Shown: one piece after another, positions 19,060-28,927 of the stretch
Layout: each line of letters opens with the position of its first letter
Numbering within the stretch: the stretch's first letter is position 1
Made by a program: the position numbers and the translations under genes
Assembly (NCBI RefSeq): GCF_902498065.1
Contig: NZ_CABVIR010000002.1
Location: 62,001 to 126,000 of the forward strand
Direction of reading: 5' to 3'
Source of the DNA: Pseudomonas fluorescens
GTDB taxonomy: Bacteria > Pseudomonadota > Gammaproteobacteria > Pseudomonadales > Pseudomonadaceae
Length of the DNA: 64,000 nucleotides
Notes under the pieces: model-generated
Told to the model about the DNA's origin: nothing
The model's database searches: none
The model's input: the letters and a program-made list of their open reading frames with translations, nothing else

Positions 19060-19117
19060 GTTTTCATCGCGCTATTCGGTTTTATCCTACGTATCCAAGA
19101 GAAGCACCTGTCACCCC

Positions 19118-20827
19118 ATGCGCATCGAACCTCGCCTGTTGCCCGACACCCTGCCATTCCTCGGTGATCTGCCGCCGCTGCTGACCCGCCTGTATGCGGC
19201 GCGGGGCGTGCTGTCCGAGGCTGAACTGGACAAGAGTCTGGCGCGGCTGATTCCGTTCCAGCAGCTCAAAGGCATTGATGCCGCGGTGGATTTGCTGGTG
19301 ACGGCTCTGGAGCAGCGTCAGCGGATTCTGATTGTCGGCGACTTCGACGCCGACGGCGCGACGGCCAGTACCGTCGGCATGTTGGGCTTGCGCCTGCTGG
19401 GCGCGGCGCATGTCGACTATCTGGTGCCGAACCGTTTCGAGTATGGCTACGGCCTGACCCCGGAAATCGTCGAAGTGGCGCTGACCCGCACGCCGCAGCT
19501 GCTGATCACCGTGGACAACGGCATCTCCAGCGTTGAGGGTGTGGCGGCGGCGAAAAAGGCTGGCCTTCAGGTGCTGGTCACCGACCACCACTTGCCCGGC
19601 GACGAACTGCCGCTGGCCGATGCCATCGTCAATCCCAATCAACCGGGTTGCGGGTTTCCGAGCAAGGCACTGGCCGGCGTCGGGGTGATTTTCTACGTGC
19701 TGATGGCCCTGCGCGCACGCCTGCGCAGCCTTGGCTGGTACGAGAGTAAACCGCAGCCGAACATCGGTGAGTTGCTGGATCTGGTGGCGTTGGGCAGCGT
19801 CGCTGACGTGGTGCCGCTGGATGCCAATAACCGGATTCTCGTCCACCAAGGCCTAGAGCGAATTCGCGCCGGACGCGCACGGCCAGGGATCAAGGCGATT
19901 CTCGAAGTCGCCAAGCGCGACCACACGCGTATTACCTCGACCGACCTCGGATTCATCGTCGGCCCGCGCCTGAACGCGGCGGGGCGGCTGGATGACATGA
20001 GCCTGGGCATCGAATGCCTGCTCACCGAAGATGCCGCACTCGCCCGGGAAATGGCCGTTCAGCTAGACGGCATGAACCAGGACCGCAAATCCATCGAGCA
20101 AGGCATGCAGCGCGAGGCGCTGGCCCAGCTCAAGGACTTGCCGGTGGAATCGATGCCGTTCGGCCTGTGCCTGTTCGATCCCGAGTGGCACCAGGGCGTC
20201 ATCGGAATCCTCGCTTCACGTATGAAAGAGCGTTATTTCCGTCCGACGATTGCCTTTGCCGACGCGGGCGATGGCATGCTCAAGGGCTCGGGGCGTTCGG
20301 TGCAGGGCTTCCATATTCGCGACGCTTTGAGCGTAGTGGCGGCGCAGCACCCAAACCTGATCAGCAAGTACGGCGGCCATGCCATGGCGGCCGGTTTGAC
20401 GTTGCCGGAGGCGAATTTTCCGCTGTTCGCCGAAGCCTTTGACGCTGAAGTGCGTAGGCAATTGCGCGAAGAAGACCTGACCGGGCGTTTGCTGTCGGAC
20501 GGGACGTTGGCCGTTGAAGAGTTCCACCTCGAGCTGGCCCGTGCCCTACGGCATGCCGGCCCTTGGGGACAGCACTTCCCGGAGCCGTTGTTCCATGGCG
20601 TATTCCAGTTGGTCGAACAACGGGTTGTTGGCGAACGGCACCTCAAAGTGGTGCTCAAAAGTGAATGCGGCTCGGTGAAGCTGGATGGCATCGCTTTTGG
20701 TATTGACCGTGATATCTGGCCAAATCCGACCATCAAGTGGGTGGAATTGGCCTACAAACTCGACCTTAACGAGTTTCGCGGGAATGAGACGGTCCAGTTG
20801 ATGATTGCCCACATCGAACCGCGTTGA
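19118..20827 (+). CDS. recJ: single-stranded-DNA 5'-3' exonuclease RecJ
   Basis: A 569-residue DHH exonuclease acting in RecF recombination and mismatch repair. Seen: motif I DFDADGATAS, motif II VDNGISS, DHH motif VTDHHLPG, motif GSVADVVPLD, and the DHHA1 region ending in GGHAMAAGLTLPE. Length is normal. In E. coli recJ follows dsbC; here hom-thrC and other genes separate them. Confidence 0.97.
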   Translation: MRIEPRLLPDTLPFLGDLPPLLTRLYAARGVLSEAELDKSLARLIPFQQLKGIDAAVDLLVTALEQRQRILIVGDFDADGATASTVGMLGLRLLGAAHVDYLVPNRFEYGYGLTPEIVEVALTRTPQLLITVDNGISSVEGVAAAKKAGLQVLVTDHHLPGDELPLADAIVNPNQPGCGFPSKALAGVGVIFYVLMALRARLRSLGWYESKPQPNIGELLDLVALGSVADVVPLDANNRILVHQGLERIRAGRARPGIKAILEVAKRDHTRITSTDLGFIVGPRLNAAGRLDDMSLGIECLLTEDAALAREMAVQLDGMNQDRKSIEQGMQREALAQLKDLPVESMPFGLCLFDPEWHQGVIGILASRMKERYFRPTIAFADAGDGMLKGSGRSVQGFHIRDALSVVAAQHPNLISKYGGHAMAAGLTLPEANFPLFAEAFDAEVRRQLREEDLTGRLLSDGTLAVEEFHLELARALRHAGPWGQHFPEPLFHGVFQLVEQRVVGERHLKVVLKSECGSVKLDGIAFGIDRDIWPNPTIKWVELAYKLDLNEFRGNETVQLMIAHIEPR

Positions 20828-20829
20828 CT

Positions 20830-20896
20830 CCATCGCCAGCAAGCCGGCTCCTACAGAATTTGCGCACACCCTGGAGTCGGCTCGCTGGCGATAGCG
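20830..20896. repeat. short degenerate REPIN
   Basis: Inverted arms CCATCGCCAGCAAGCCGGCTC and GTCGGCTCGCTGGCGATAGC, about 25 bp apart, downstream of recJ. The arms are diverged from the main family. Confidence 0.65.
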
Positions 20897-21090
20897 ATTT
20901 TGCTGACGCTGAATCTCTTGGAACCCTCCCTCATCGCCCATTGTCGACTAGGCTCTAAGCACTGCTTGATAATCCTTGTGACGTCTTGTCAATTTTTTGC
21001 CCGCGGGGGCGGGTGCTGCACCTTTTCCTGTCACTCGTCGACTTTTCAAACAGAACCCTGGAGCCTGCCCACTGAGACGAGAGGTGCCCC

Positions 21091-22197
21091 ATGAGTCTGC
21101 TGCTTGAACCCTATACCCTTCGCCAATTGACTCTGCTAAACCGCATTGCCGTATCACCGATGTGCCAGTATTCCAGCGTCGATGGCCTGGCCAATGACTG
21201 GCATCTGGTACACCTCGGCAGCCGTGCTGTCGGCGGCGCCGGTCTGATTTTTACCGAAGCCACGGCCGTCACCGCCGATGGACGCATCACCGCCGAAGAC
21301 CTCGGTTTGTGGAATGACGAACAGATCGAGCCGCTGCAACGCATCACTCGCTTCATCGCCGCCCAAGGCGCCGTCGCCGGCATTCAGTTAGCCCACGCCG
21401 GGCGCAAGGCCAGCACCCATCGGCCGTGGATTGGCAAGCACGGTAGCGTCAAACCTGAAGACGGCGGCTGGACACCCGTTGGCCCTTCGCCGATTGCGTT
21501 CGACCCGCAGCACACACCACCGAAGCAGCTCGATGAGGGCCAGATCGCCGAGGTCATTCAGGCGTTCGTTGACTCAGCGAAGCGCGCGCTGACCGCTGGT
21601 TTCAAAGTCGTCGAAGTCCACGCTGCCCACGGTTACCTGCTGCACCAGTTTTTATCACCCCTGAGCAATCAGCGCCGCGATCAATATGGCGGTTCGTTCG
21701 AGAATCGTATTCGGCTGGTGCTGCAAGTCACCGAAGCGGTGCGGGCGGTGTGGCCAGAGGAGTTGCCGGTGTTCGTGCGTGTGTCGGCCACCGATTGGGT
21801 GGAAGACGGCTGGAACCCGGATGAAACCGTCGAACTGGCACGACGCCTCAAAGACCTGGGCGTGGACCTGATTGACGTCTCCTCGGGCGGCACGGCGGCC
21901 AACGCGGAAATTCCTACAGGTCCCGGTTATCAAACCCGCTTCGCCGAACGAGTGCGCAAAGAGTCAGGCATTGCGACCGGCACGGTAGGCATGATCACCG
22001 AACCGGCCCAGGCCGAGCACATTCTGCGCACCTGTCAGGCCGACATCATCTTCCTTGCCCGTGAGCTGCTGCGCGATCCGTATTGGCCGTTGCATGCGGA
22101 TGATGATCTAGGCGGCCGCAAGGCCATCTGGCCGGCGCAGTACCAACGCGCGACGCATCGGGATCAGCCGATTCATGAATCGGATCTGCGGGACTGA
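21091..22197 (+). CDS. NADH:flavin oxidoreductase, old yellow enzyme family (YqjM/XenA-like)
   Basis: A 368-residue FMN TIM-barrel. Seen: ISPMC-type motif with C25 (VSPMCQYSS), which tunes FMN in the YqjM/XenA class; HAGRKAS; substrate-binding histidines in HAAHGYLLHQFLSPLSN; and GGSFENR. Members reduce activated C=C bonds and some nitro compounds with NAD(P)H; physiological substrate unknown. GAGAGG lies before the ATG. A strong terminator follows. Confidence 0.92.
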   Translation: MSLLLEPYTLRQLTLLNRIAVSPMCQYSSVDGLANDWHLVHLGSRAVGGAGLIFTEATAVTADGRITAEDLGLWNDEQIEPLQRITRFIAAQGAVAGIQLAHAGRKASTHRPWIGKHGSVKPEDGGWTPVGPSPIAFDPQHTPPKQLDEGQIAEVIQAFVDSAKRALTAGFKVVEVHAAHGYLLHQFLSPLSNQRRDQYGGSFENRIRLVLQVTEAVRAVWPEELPVFVRVSATDWVEDGWNPDETVELARRLKDLGVDLIDVSSGGTAANAEIPTGPGYQTRFAERVRKESGIATGTVGMITEPAQAEHILRTCQADIIFLARELLRDPYWPLHADDDLGGRKAIWPAQYQRATHRDQPIHESDLRD

Positions 22198-22212
22198 GTG
22201 ATGAGGTAAAAG

Positions 22213-22246
22213 CAAAAAGCCCCGATCTGGTTGATCGGGGCTTTTG
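22213..22246 (+). terminator. rho-independent terminator
   Basis: Perfect stem GCCCCGATC/GATCGGGGC with a TGGTT loop, T4 on the right and an A-run on the left, so it could work from both sides. It follows the old-yellow-enzyme gene. Confidence 0.93.
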
Positions 22247-22279
22247 CATTCCTGCTCTGGATTTTTGTTGTTTGTTCCG

Positions 22280-22381
22280 CCCTCATCGCGGGCGAGCCCG
22301 CTCCCACTTTTGATCTTTGTCGAACACAAAATGTGTGTCCCATGAAGATTCATTGTGGGAGCGGGCTTGCCCGCGATGAGG
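22280..22381. repeat. REPIN, GCGGGC-type arms
   Basis: Inverted pair ATCGCGGGCGAGCCCGCTCC and GTGGGAGCGGGCTTGCCCGC, about 50 bp apart, between the convergent reductase and opgD genes. Confidence 0.9.
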
Positions 22382-22404
22382 CCAGCTCGGACGCGAGCTT
22401 ACCT

Positions 22405-24030
22405 TCAGGTGTACTTACGCTTCTCTGGCGCAGGCGGGAAGTACTGATACAACCAGGTCTCACTCAGCGTCCGGTCATTGGTGCGAATGAATAACCGCAG
22501 CTCTACCGGTGCGACGCTGTCATTGGTCGGGAACCAGTCAAACGTAATCCGGTAGCCCTTGATGTCATCCAGCACCAGCACGTTGAAGTCTTTGACCTCG
22601 CCGTTGGAGCACGTCACCACCGGCTCAATGCCTGTGCCTTCCGGCAAGCGGTCCAGACCGCCGCCAGTGAAGTCCACCGCAAACCGGCGTGCCCAGACCT
22701 CCGGGTAATGCTCACCCGGCGCCCAGCCCTCAGTGAAGCCGCCCATGCCTGAACGAGTCGCGGCGACCCGCGCCAGTGGCGTACCGACCGGCGGCAAAGC
22801 GCTCCAGTACAGCTTGTAGCCGTAGTTCAGGGAATCACCCGCAGCCACCGGTTTTTTCGGGGTCCAGAACGCGACGATGTTATCCAGGGTTTCGCCGGTC
22901 GTAGGAATTTCCAACAGATCGATAGAGCCCTCGCCCCACGCGGTTGTAGGTTCGACCCACAGGCTTGGGCGTTTGCTGTACCAGTCGACGGTGTCCTGAT
23001 AATTGGCGAATTCGTGATCGGTCTGTACCAGCCCGAAACCTTTCGGATCGGTGTCGGCAAAGGCGTTGAATTGCAGGGTCGCCGGGTTGTTCAGCGGACG
23101 GCAGATCCACTCGCCGTTGCCGCGCCACATGGCCAGGCGATCCGAGTCGTGGATCTGCGGGTGAATGGTGTCGCACATGCGCCGTTCATGGGTGCCGCAA
23201 CTGAACATGCTGGTCATCGGCGCGATGCCCAGTTGTTCGATGGCGGTGCGTGCATTGATGTGAGCGTCAACCTCCATCACCACGCGTTCGGCCTGGCAAT
23301 CGATGTCGAACCGGTAGGCACCGGTCGCGCTCGGCGAGTCCAGCAGGGCGTACACCACGAAACGGGTGCTGTCCTTGTCCGGGGTCTCGAACCAGAACTT
23401 GGTGAAGTCCGGGAATTCCTCACGTTTCTTCGCGTAGGTATCGACCGCCAGACCACGGGCCGACAGGCCGTATTGGCCAGTGGCATCTACCGCGCGGAAA
23501 TAACTGGCGCCGAGGAATGACAACACATCGTGTCGGTCCAACTCCGGCGCCTTGAACAGCTTGAACCCGGAAAACCCCAGGTCCCCCGTTAGCTGTTTGG
23601 TATCGACCGTGGTTTTTTCGTAGTTGAACAGCGAAGGGCGGAAATGCACCTCCCGCGCCTGACGCGTCTTGGGGTCAACGCTGTACATGCGCACCGGCTG
23701 CTTGAACCCCATGCCGACGTGGAAAAACTGCACATCCAGTTGACCTTTCAAATCCTTCCACAGGGAATGATTGGCGTCGTAGCGGATCGCGTTGAAATTT
23801 TGTGGGGTCATGGTCGCCAGGGTCGGCGGCAGCACCTGCTTGGTGTCCTGATAGCGGTTGCCGGCGAGCTGCTTGGCCTGGATTTTCAGGGCTTCGAAAT
23901 CGAAGGCCTGAGCCTCGCCATCAGCGGTGCCGTTCCCGGCCCAGGCCCGCGCGGCCAGCAGGCCGGAGGCGGACAAACCGGTGTAGGCAGCGATGGCCAT
24001 GGACGCTTTGAGCAAATTCCTGCGGTGCAT
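22405..24030 (-). CDS. opgD: glucans biosynthesis protein D
   Basis: A 541-residue periplasmic protein for osmoregulated periplasmic glucans (OPG). The N-terminus [18 protein letters not shown] and following AARAWA look like a twin-arginine signal peptide (RRN motif). The mature region ([52 protein letters not shown]) matches the OpgG/OpgD family. ATG at 24030 is chosen for the Tat signal; the longer frame to 24120 has no support. Its leader carries an imperfect stem (24052-24081). Confidence 0.93.
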   Translation of the reverse strand: MHRRNLLKASMAIAAYTGLSASGLLAARAWAGNGTADGEAQAFDFEALKIQAKQLAGNRYQDTKQVLPPTLATMTPQNFNAIRYDANHSLWKDLKGQLDVQFFHVGMGFKQPVRMYSVDPKTRQAREVHFRPSLFNYEKTTVDTKQLTGDLGFSGFKLFKAPELDRHDVLSFLGASYFRAVDATGQYGLSARGLAVDTYAKKREEFPDFTKFWFETPDKDSTRFVVYALLDSPSATGAYRFDIDCQAERVVMEVDAHINARTAIEQLGIAPMTSMFSCGTHERRMCDTIHPQIHDSDRLAMWRGNGEWICRPLNNPATLQFNAFADTDPKGFGLVQTDHEFANYQDTVDWYSKRPSLWVEPTTAWGEGSIDLLEIPTTGETLDNIVAFWTPKKPVAAGDSLNYGYKLYWSALPPVGTPLARVAATRSGMGGFTEGWAPGEHYPEVWARRFAVDFTGGGLDRLPEGTGIEPVVTCSNGEVKDFNVLVLDDIKGYRITFDWFPTNDSVAPVELRLFIRTNDRTLSETWLYQYFPPAPEKRKYT

Positions 24031-24447
24031 AAGTACAACCTGTCGTGAACAATCCCGTGCCGTTCCTGGCACGTGCGGGATCAAAAATGGAGGTTCGGAC
24101 ATGCCTTCGGCCAAACGCAACGGACTTTAAACAGATGCCAAATAGCTTAAACCGTTCGGCGGCAGAGCAAAAATGATTGATGGCGTGACGATAGCATCGC
24201 AATGAAACAAGAAGTTTCGGTTAACGTTTCCCACAGAGATTTCTGATTTATAGGGCATTTCTGCTTTTTTCGACTAATTACTCTAAAAACCGCTTTTCAG
24301 CGCCCGGATAGTTTCTATTCTATGGGCATGACCGGTTTCTGCCCTCAGGCCGGTGGGATTCAGTTGGCACGCGGTGACCGCTGAAAAAGGGTAGGGCGAT
24401 GCAGTTTTTGAAGTTTTCTTTTTTGACGTTAGAGAGGGACATCGTCC
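24031..24447. promoter_or_regulatory. divergent AT-rich regulatory region, opgD / small protein
   Basis: A 417-bp gap with no ORF. It holds an opgD leader stem (24052-24081), an AT-rich centre, a plus-strand sigma-70-like promoter TTTTCA (24294-24299)-N16-TATTCT (24316-24321), and a downstream ACCGG/CCGGT stem near 24330-24352 in the leader of the 61-residue gene. Confidence 0.45.
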
Positions 24448-24633
24448 ATGTCGAAAGTACAAGGCATCACCGAAATGTTGGGAATCTTCCCTTGCCTGGG
24501 CATCGGGCGACGAAGGCGTCGGCTGAATTCCGAGGAGTTGAAGCTGGTGGAGCGGTATCGCGAGTTGTCGGAGAGTGACCGGATCGCGATGCGGTATCTG
24601 GTGGATGCGATGCGCAGTGTTTCGCGGTTTTGA
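24448..24633 (+). CDS. small conserved-looking protein, 61 residues, unknown function
   Basis: A compact gene with its own signals: AGAGAGGG before the ATG, a promoter-like element at 24294-24321 and a terminator at 24680. The protein has a hydrophobic start (ITEMLGIFPCLGIG), an RRRRR cluster near residue 20, and an amphipathic helix (SEELKLVERYRELSESDRI) resembling the C-terminal tail of some HTH regulators, but with no HTH. Codon use is normal for the genome. I do not recognise a family. Confidence 0.6.
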   Translation: MSKVQGITEMLGIFPCLGIGRRRRRLNSEELKLVERYRELSESDRIAMRYLVDAMRSVSRF

Positions 24634-24679
24634 TGGCGATGGTTACCGTGAAAGCCATTTAATAGATGTACCCAAACTG

Positions 24680-24712
24680 AAGGGGCGGACTGTGAAGTCT
24701 GCCCCTTTTGAT
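24680..24712 (+). terminator. rho-independent terminator
   Basis: Stem GGGGCGGAC/GTCTGCCCC (one G-T pair) followed by TTTTGATT. It ends the 61-residue gene and lies just beyond the convergent BRO-N gene. Confidence 0.85.
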
Positions 24713-24722
24713 TGGCTGTGCT

Positions 24723-25235
24723 TCAGCTGCAAGTGCCCATGATTGGAAACGGCCGCTGCGCCTGTACCAGATCTGGCATGTCCCGCCACTTGATCCAGGC
24801 CGACTGTTGCCAGTGCAGCAGTGGCACCGAGAGCCCGCCCCATTGCAACGAGCTCAGGCTAGGCATGTTTTCCACAGGTGCCGCGTTCGACTCTCGCAGC
24901 GCAGGTATGACTTCGTTACTCAGCCATTGGCGCAGGTTGCGGTTTTCCGGGACAAAATGGTGGACCAGCAATGCGTACATTCCAGACTCGCTGACCATTA
25001 ATGATTCGACGGTTTTGCCGTTCTTCAGCAGCCAGACATATCGGCGCTGATCGGGATCGAGTTTTTGGGTGAGTCGCTGGTCCAGCGGGCGGCCCATCAA
25101 ACGTCCCAGATCGTGGACGCAGAACCAGGCTTGGTTGGCTTGGATGACAGCGTGGAGGAAACGGTTGTGGCGGGGGAAAACGGTGGGGATGAAATGGCGA
25201 TGACTTTCAGATGTATTTGAAGCGTGCGTAATCAT
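24723..25235 (-). CDS. BRO-N domain (phage antirepressor-type) protein, orphan
   Basis: 170 residues. The N-terminal 110 residues match the BRO-N/Bro family: FLHAVIQANQAWFCVHDLGRLMG, a YVWLLKNGKTVESLMVSESGMYALL segment, and NRNLRQWLSNEVIPALRE. BRO-N domains bind DNA and are typical of phage antirepressors. No other phage genes are nearby. GGAG lies 8 bases before the ATG. It may be a domesticated regulator or a phage remnant. Confidence 0.8.
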   Translation of the reverse strand: MITHASNTSESHRHFIPTVFPRHNRFLHAVIQANQAWFCVHDLGRLMGRPLDQRLTQKLDPDQRRYVWLLKNGKTVESLMVSESGMYALLVHHFVPENRNLRQWLSNEVIPALRESNAAPVENMPSLSSLQWGGLSVPLLHWQQSAWIKWRDMPDLVQAQRPFPIMGTCS

Positions 25236-25607
25236 TTTTTCGACTCCAATTTGAAAAGGGAGCCGCCACTCAGAGGAGCGCGGTAGCGCCGTATTGATTG
25301 TGTTCCGGCATCGACACCGAGCCGCTGATTTTGCAGCGACAGGGCAAAGCCTATCGGTCAGACGTTCGCGGCGACAAGTCTGCTCTTGCGTCGCGTGCCG
25401 TAGGAATCAGAGTCTTTTCGGGAAGGCTCGATCTGTAGGAATTTCCTGTTTTTTCACCGAGTACAGAAAACCGGAACCTGAGGCCTATGCCCAAGATCGC
25501 TTCGAAGCATAGGGATGAATTGGTGGCTGAACTGCGGGGGGACGACAGATGCCGTTTGACGAGTGAAGCTTGCCCCGGGAACCCACAGAATCCCGGGGCA
25601 ATCGTTC
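25236..25607. other. 372-bp gap between the BRO-N and permease genes
   Basis: No supported gene. It contains the BRO-N promoter region on the right-hand (minus) side and a strong stem TTGCCCCGGGA/TCCCGGGGCAA (25573-25603) just after the permease stop. The stem probably ends the permease transcript although the U-tract is poor. Confidence 0.5.
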
Positions 25608-27092
25608 TTAGTGACTAACCTTCCACGCATCCCCCGCAGGCGCCGCGCCATGGTCATACGGCTTGGCAATCCACATATAAAGCAGCCCCAACCCAATCAC
25701 GATCGCCGTACTCAACACCATCGCATAGTTGATGTACCACGCCGCATCCGGTGTACGTGGCCAGGCCATGTTGATGATGGCGCCGACACCATAGACCAGC
25801 GCGCCGATGTTCACCGGCCAACCCCATGCGCCGAGAGTGAATTTGCCGCTCGGTTTCCAGCCTTTCAGGCGGGCATAGAGTGCGGCGAGCACGATCATCT
25901 GGAACGCGAGGTAGATGCCGATGGCAGCGAAGCTGACGATGGTGGCCACTGCGTCTTGCAGGAAGAAACCCAGAATAATGATCAGCGCCGGCAGGACGCC
26001 GGAAACGAACAGCGCGGCAACCGGAACCTGGGTGGTAGGGGAAATCTTCTTCAGCAGTGAGCTGCCGATGACCATTTCATCCCGAGCGTAGGAATACAGC
26101 AGACGACTCGCCGCCGCTTGCAGGCTGATGACGCAGGAGATGAAGGAAATCATCACCACGCCCATCACCACTTTCGAACCGACCGGGCCGAAGGCGTTGT
26201 TGAGGATGGTGGTGACCGGGTCTTTGTCGGTGCCGTTGATCACGGCTTGCATGTCCGGCACGGCGAGGATCAGCGCCAGGCAGGCGAACATCGCCGCGAT
26301 GCCGCCGATGTAGATGGTCATGCGCATGGCCACCGGAATCTGCTTGCTCGGGTTCGGGGTTTCTTCAGCCACGTCGCCGCAGGCCTCGAAGCCGTAGTAG
26401 AGGAACATGCCTGCCAAGGAGGCGGTGAGGAAGGCCGGCAGGTAGGAACCATCAACGCTGATGTCGAAGGTGTTGAACAACACACTGATCGGCTGATGGC
26501 GTTCGAAAATCAGCAGGTACACGCCGACGATCACCGCGCCGACCAGTTCGCAGAGAAAGCCGAACATGGCGATTCGCGCCAGCACTTTGGTGCCGCTGAG
26601 GTTGACCAGTGTCGCGAACAGCGTCAGCACCAGGGCGATGACAATGTTGGTGTTACTGCTCGGTTCAAAACCCATCATCGCGGCCAGGTACGGCCCAGCA
26701 CCGACGGCAACGGCGGCGATGGTGACGCACAGGGCGATGGAGTAGATCCAGCCGACCATCCACGCCCAGCGTTTGCCCACCAAGCGGCGAGCCCATGGGT
26801 AGACGCCGCCGGAAATCGGGAACTGCGAGACCACCTCGCCGAAGATCAGGCACACCAGCAACTGGCCGCAACCGACCAGCAAATAGGCCCAGAACATCGG
26901 TGGCCCACCGGCGGCCAGGCAGAGGCCGAAGAGGGTATAAACCCCTACGACCGGGGAGAGGTAAGTGAAGCCCAGGGCGAAGTTTTCCCACAGGCTCATG
27001 CTGCGGTTGAAGTTGGAGGTGTAACCCAGCTTGCGAAGTTGCTCGGCATCGCTGTCGGCAGCGACTGCGGAGAGTTCGGGGATTGCGCTCAT
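25608..27092 (-). CDS. APC-superfamily amino acid/amine permease
   Basis: A 494-residue permease with twelve or so membrane segments, of the ACT/GABA-permease-like branch: LWENFALGFTYLSPVVGVYTLFG at helix 1, GGVYPWARRLVG, YYGFEACGDVAEETPNPSKQ in the middle. Position at the end of a polyamine/4-aminobutyraldehyde locus suggests putrescine, GABA or a related amine as substrate. That is inference. GGAG lies 10 bases before the ATG. Confidence 0.88.
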   Translation of the reverse strand: MSAIPELSAVAADSDAEQLRKLGYTSNFNRSMSLWENFALGFTYLSPVVGVYTLFGLCLAAGGPPMFWAYLLVGCGQLLVCLIFGEVVSQFPISGGVYPWARRLVGKRWAWMVGWIYSIALCVTIAAVAVGAGPYLAAMMGFEPSSNTNIVIALVLTLFATLVNLSGTKVLARIAMFGFLCELVGAVIVGVYLLIFERHQPISVLFNTFDISVDGSYLPAFLTASLAGMFLYYGFEACGDVAEETPNPSKQIPVAMRMTIYIGGIAAMFACLALILAVPDMQAVINGTDKDPVTTILNNAFGPVGSKVVMGVVMISFISCVISLQAAASRLLYSYARDEMVIGSSLLKKISPTTQVPVAALFVSGVLPALIIILGFFLQDAVATIVSFAAIGIYLAFQMIVLAALYARLKGWKPSGKFTLGAWGWPVNIGALVYGVGAIINMAWPRTPDAAWYINYAMVLSTAIVIGLGLLYMWIAKPYDHGAAPAGDAWKVSH

Positions 27093-27248
27093 GGTGTGTT
27101 AGCTCCGGAAAATCGGCAGATTTCGGATGTCCGAAACCGTGGCAGGGCCTTGGCGGCGCTGCCCGGATCGGTGGTTATTGTTTTGGTTGTCTGCGTTGAT
27201 GCCTGGTGGTGCGTGTTGCCGGTTTCGGCCTTGAAACCGAGGGGACGC

Positions 27249-27273
27249 CATCGCTGGCAAGCCAGCTCCCGCA
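27249..27273. repeat. single REP palindrome
   Basis: One arm only: CATCGCTGGCAAGCCAGCTC, in the gap between patD and the permease gene. Confidence 0.7.
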
Positions 27274-27338
27274 GGTCCGTGTCGTGCACCAAACCTAGTA
27301 GGAGTCGACTTGCTGCGGGCGGCGATCCGACGATGCTT

Positions 27339-28763
27339 TTAGTGCTTGAACATCACATGCCGCACAACGGTGTAATCCTCCAGCCCATACATCGACATGT
27401 CCTTCCCGTACCCGGACAATTTCTGACCGCCGTGGGGCATTTCGCTGACGAGCATGAAGTGCGTGTTCACCCAGGTGCAGCCGTACTGCAAACGCGCCGA
27501 CAGGCGATGGGCGCGACCAACGTCGGCGGTCCACACCGACGACGCCAGGCCGTAGTCCGAGTCGTTGGCCCAGCCGAGCACCTGTGCTTCGTCGGTGAAT
27601 TTGGTCACCGATACCACCGGTCCGAACACTTCGCGTCGGACGATCTCGTCGTCCTGCAGCGCGTCGGCCAGCACCGTTGGCTCGAAGAAGAAGCCGTTGC
27701 CTTCAACCGCCTTGCCGCCGGTGATCAAACGAATGTGCGATTGCGCCACGGCGCGTTCGACAAAACCGGTCACCCGGTCGCGGTGCTGCGCGGTGATCAG
27801 CGGCCCGAGTTCGGTCGCCGGATCATCCTGCAGGCCGTACTTGATGCTGCTGACCGCCGCGCCGAGCTTCTCGACGAATGTGTCGTAGATGCCTTCCTGC
27901 GCGTAGATGCGGCAGGCGGCGGTGCAGTCCTGCCCGGCGTTGTAGAAACCGAAGGTGCGAATGCCTTCAACCGCCGCGTCGATGTCGGCGTCGTCGAAGA
28001 TGATCACCGGAGCCTTGCCGCCCAGTTCCATGTGCATGCGTTTGACGCTGTCGGCGGTGCTGGAAATGATGTTCGAACCGGTGGCGATCGAGCCGGTCAG
28101 CGACACCATGCGCACTTTCGGGTGGGTGACCAGTGGGCTGCCGACGGTAGGACCACGGCCGAACACGACGTTGAGTACGCCGGCCGGGAAGATTTCAGAC
28201 GCCAGTTGCGCCAGGCGCAACGCGGTCAGCGGGGTCTGTTCCGACGGCTTGAGCACCACGGTATTACCGGCGGCGAGGGCCGGGGCGATTTTCCAGGCGA
28301 CCATCATCAGCGGGTAGTTCCACGGCGCGATGGAGGCGATCACGCCCACGGGGTCGCGGCGGATCATCGAGGTGTGCCCGGCCAGGTATTCACCACCCGC
28401 CGAACCGCTCATGCAGCGGCTGGCGCCGGCGAAGAAACGGAACACGTCGGCAATCGCCGGGATCTCGTCGTTCAGTGCGGCGCTGTAGGGTTTGCCGCAG
28501 TTGTCGGATTCGAGTTTGGCCAGCTCTTCGCCGTGGGCTTCGATGGCGTCGGCGAGTTTGAGCAGCAGCAGCGAGCGCTCCTTGGGCGGGGTCTGCGACC
28601 AGCTGTCGAACGCGGCATCGGCGGCCCGCACGGCGGCGTCGACCTGGGCTTCGCTGGCTTCGTTGATTTCCACCAGCACACGACCGAGGGCCGGGTTGAA
28701 CACCGGTTGGGCGGGGCCTTCGCCGTCGAGCAGTTGGCCGTTGATCAGGAGTTGGGTTTGCAT
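27339..28763 (-). CDS. patD: gamma-aminobutyraldehyde dehydrogenase
   Basis: 474 residues, the same length as E. coli PatD (YdcW) and very similar throughout from memory, including the C-terminal [20 protein letters not shown]. It oxidises 4-aminobutyraldehyde (from putrescine) to GABA with NAD+. Seen: catalytic C280 (GQDCTAACR), general base E246 (MELGGKAP), coenzyme motif [15 protein letters not shown] precedes the ATG. Its placement downstream of ydcSTUV copies the E. coli operon. Confidence 0.93.
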   Translation of the reverse strand: MQTQLLINGQLLDGEGPAQPVFNPALGRVLVEINEASEAQVDAAVRAADAAFDSWSQTPPKERSLLLLKLADAIEAHGEELAKLESDNCGKPYSAALNDEIPAIADVFRFFAGASRCMSGSAGGEYLAGHTSMIRRDPVGVIASIAPWNYPLMMVAWKIAPALAAGNTVVLKPSEQTPLTALRLAQLASEIFPAGVLNVVFGRGPTVGSPLVTHPKVRMVSLTGSIATGSNIISSTADSVKRMHMELGGKAPVIIFDDADIDAAVEGIRTFGFYNAGQDCTAACRIYAQEGIYDTFVEKLGAAVSSIKYGLQDDPATELGPLITAQHRDRVTGFVERAVAQSHIRLITGGKAVEGNGFFFEPTVLADALQDDEIVRREVFGPVVSVTKFTDEAQVLGWANDSDYGLASSVWTADVGRAHRLSARLQYGCTWVNTHFMLVSEMPHGGQKLSGYGKDMSMYGLEDYTVVRHVMFKH

Positions 28764-28809
28764 GGCGTTGTCCTCTTCGAATCCATTATTTTTCTGCCGG
28801 AACCGAATC

Positions 28810-28903
28810 CCTGTGGGAGCGGGCTTGCCCGCGATGACTGACTGACATTCAACAGAGTTGTCGGCTGACAGACCGCTATCGCGGGCAAGCCCGCTCCCAC
28901 AGG
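28810..28903. repeat. REPIN, GCGGGC-type arms, between ydcV and patD
   Basis: Perfect-looking inverted pair GTGGGAGCGGGCTTGCCCGC with its complement, about 45 bp apart. It lies inside the likely ydc-pat operon. Confidence 0.92.
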
Positions 28904-28927
28904 TATCCGGTTCCTCCAGTTATTCAG

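Noticed and set aside
24364..24385. Possible sigma-54 promoter (TGGCACG)
   Set aside because: The -24 element is followed by GACCG rather than a TTGC -12 element at the correct distance.
25450..25485. Possible LexA box (CTG...CAG) upstream of BRO-N
   Set aside because: The spacing between CTG and CAG is 15, not the 10 required for LexA.
25294..25512. 72-residue plus-strand ORF upstream of the BRO-N gene
   Set aside because: Arg-rich, no ribosome binding site, overlaps the BRO-N promoter region and has no recognisable domain.
26118..28841. 907-residue open frame on the plus strand
   Set aside because: Antisense shadow of the permease and patD. GC-rich third positions suppress stops on the other strand; composition is His/Arg/Gly-rich with no domain.
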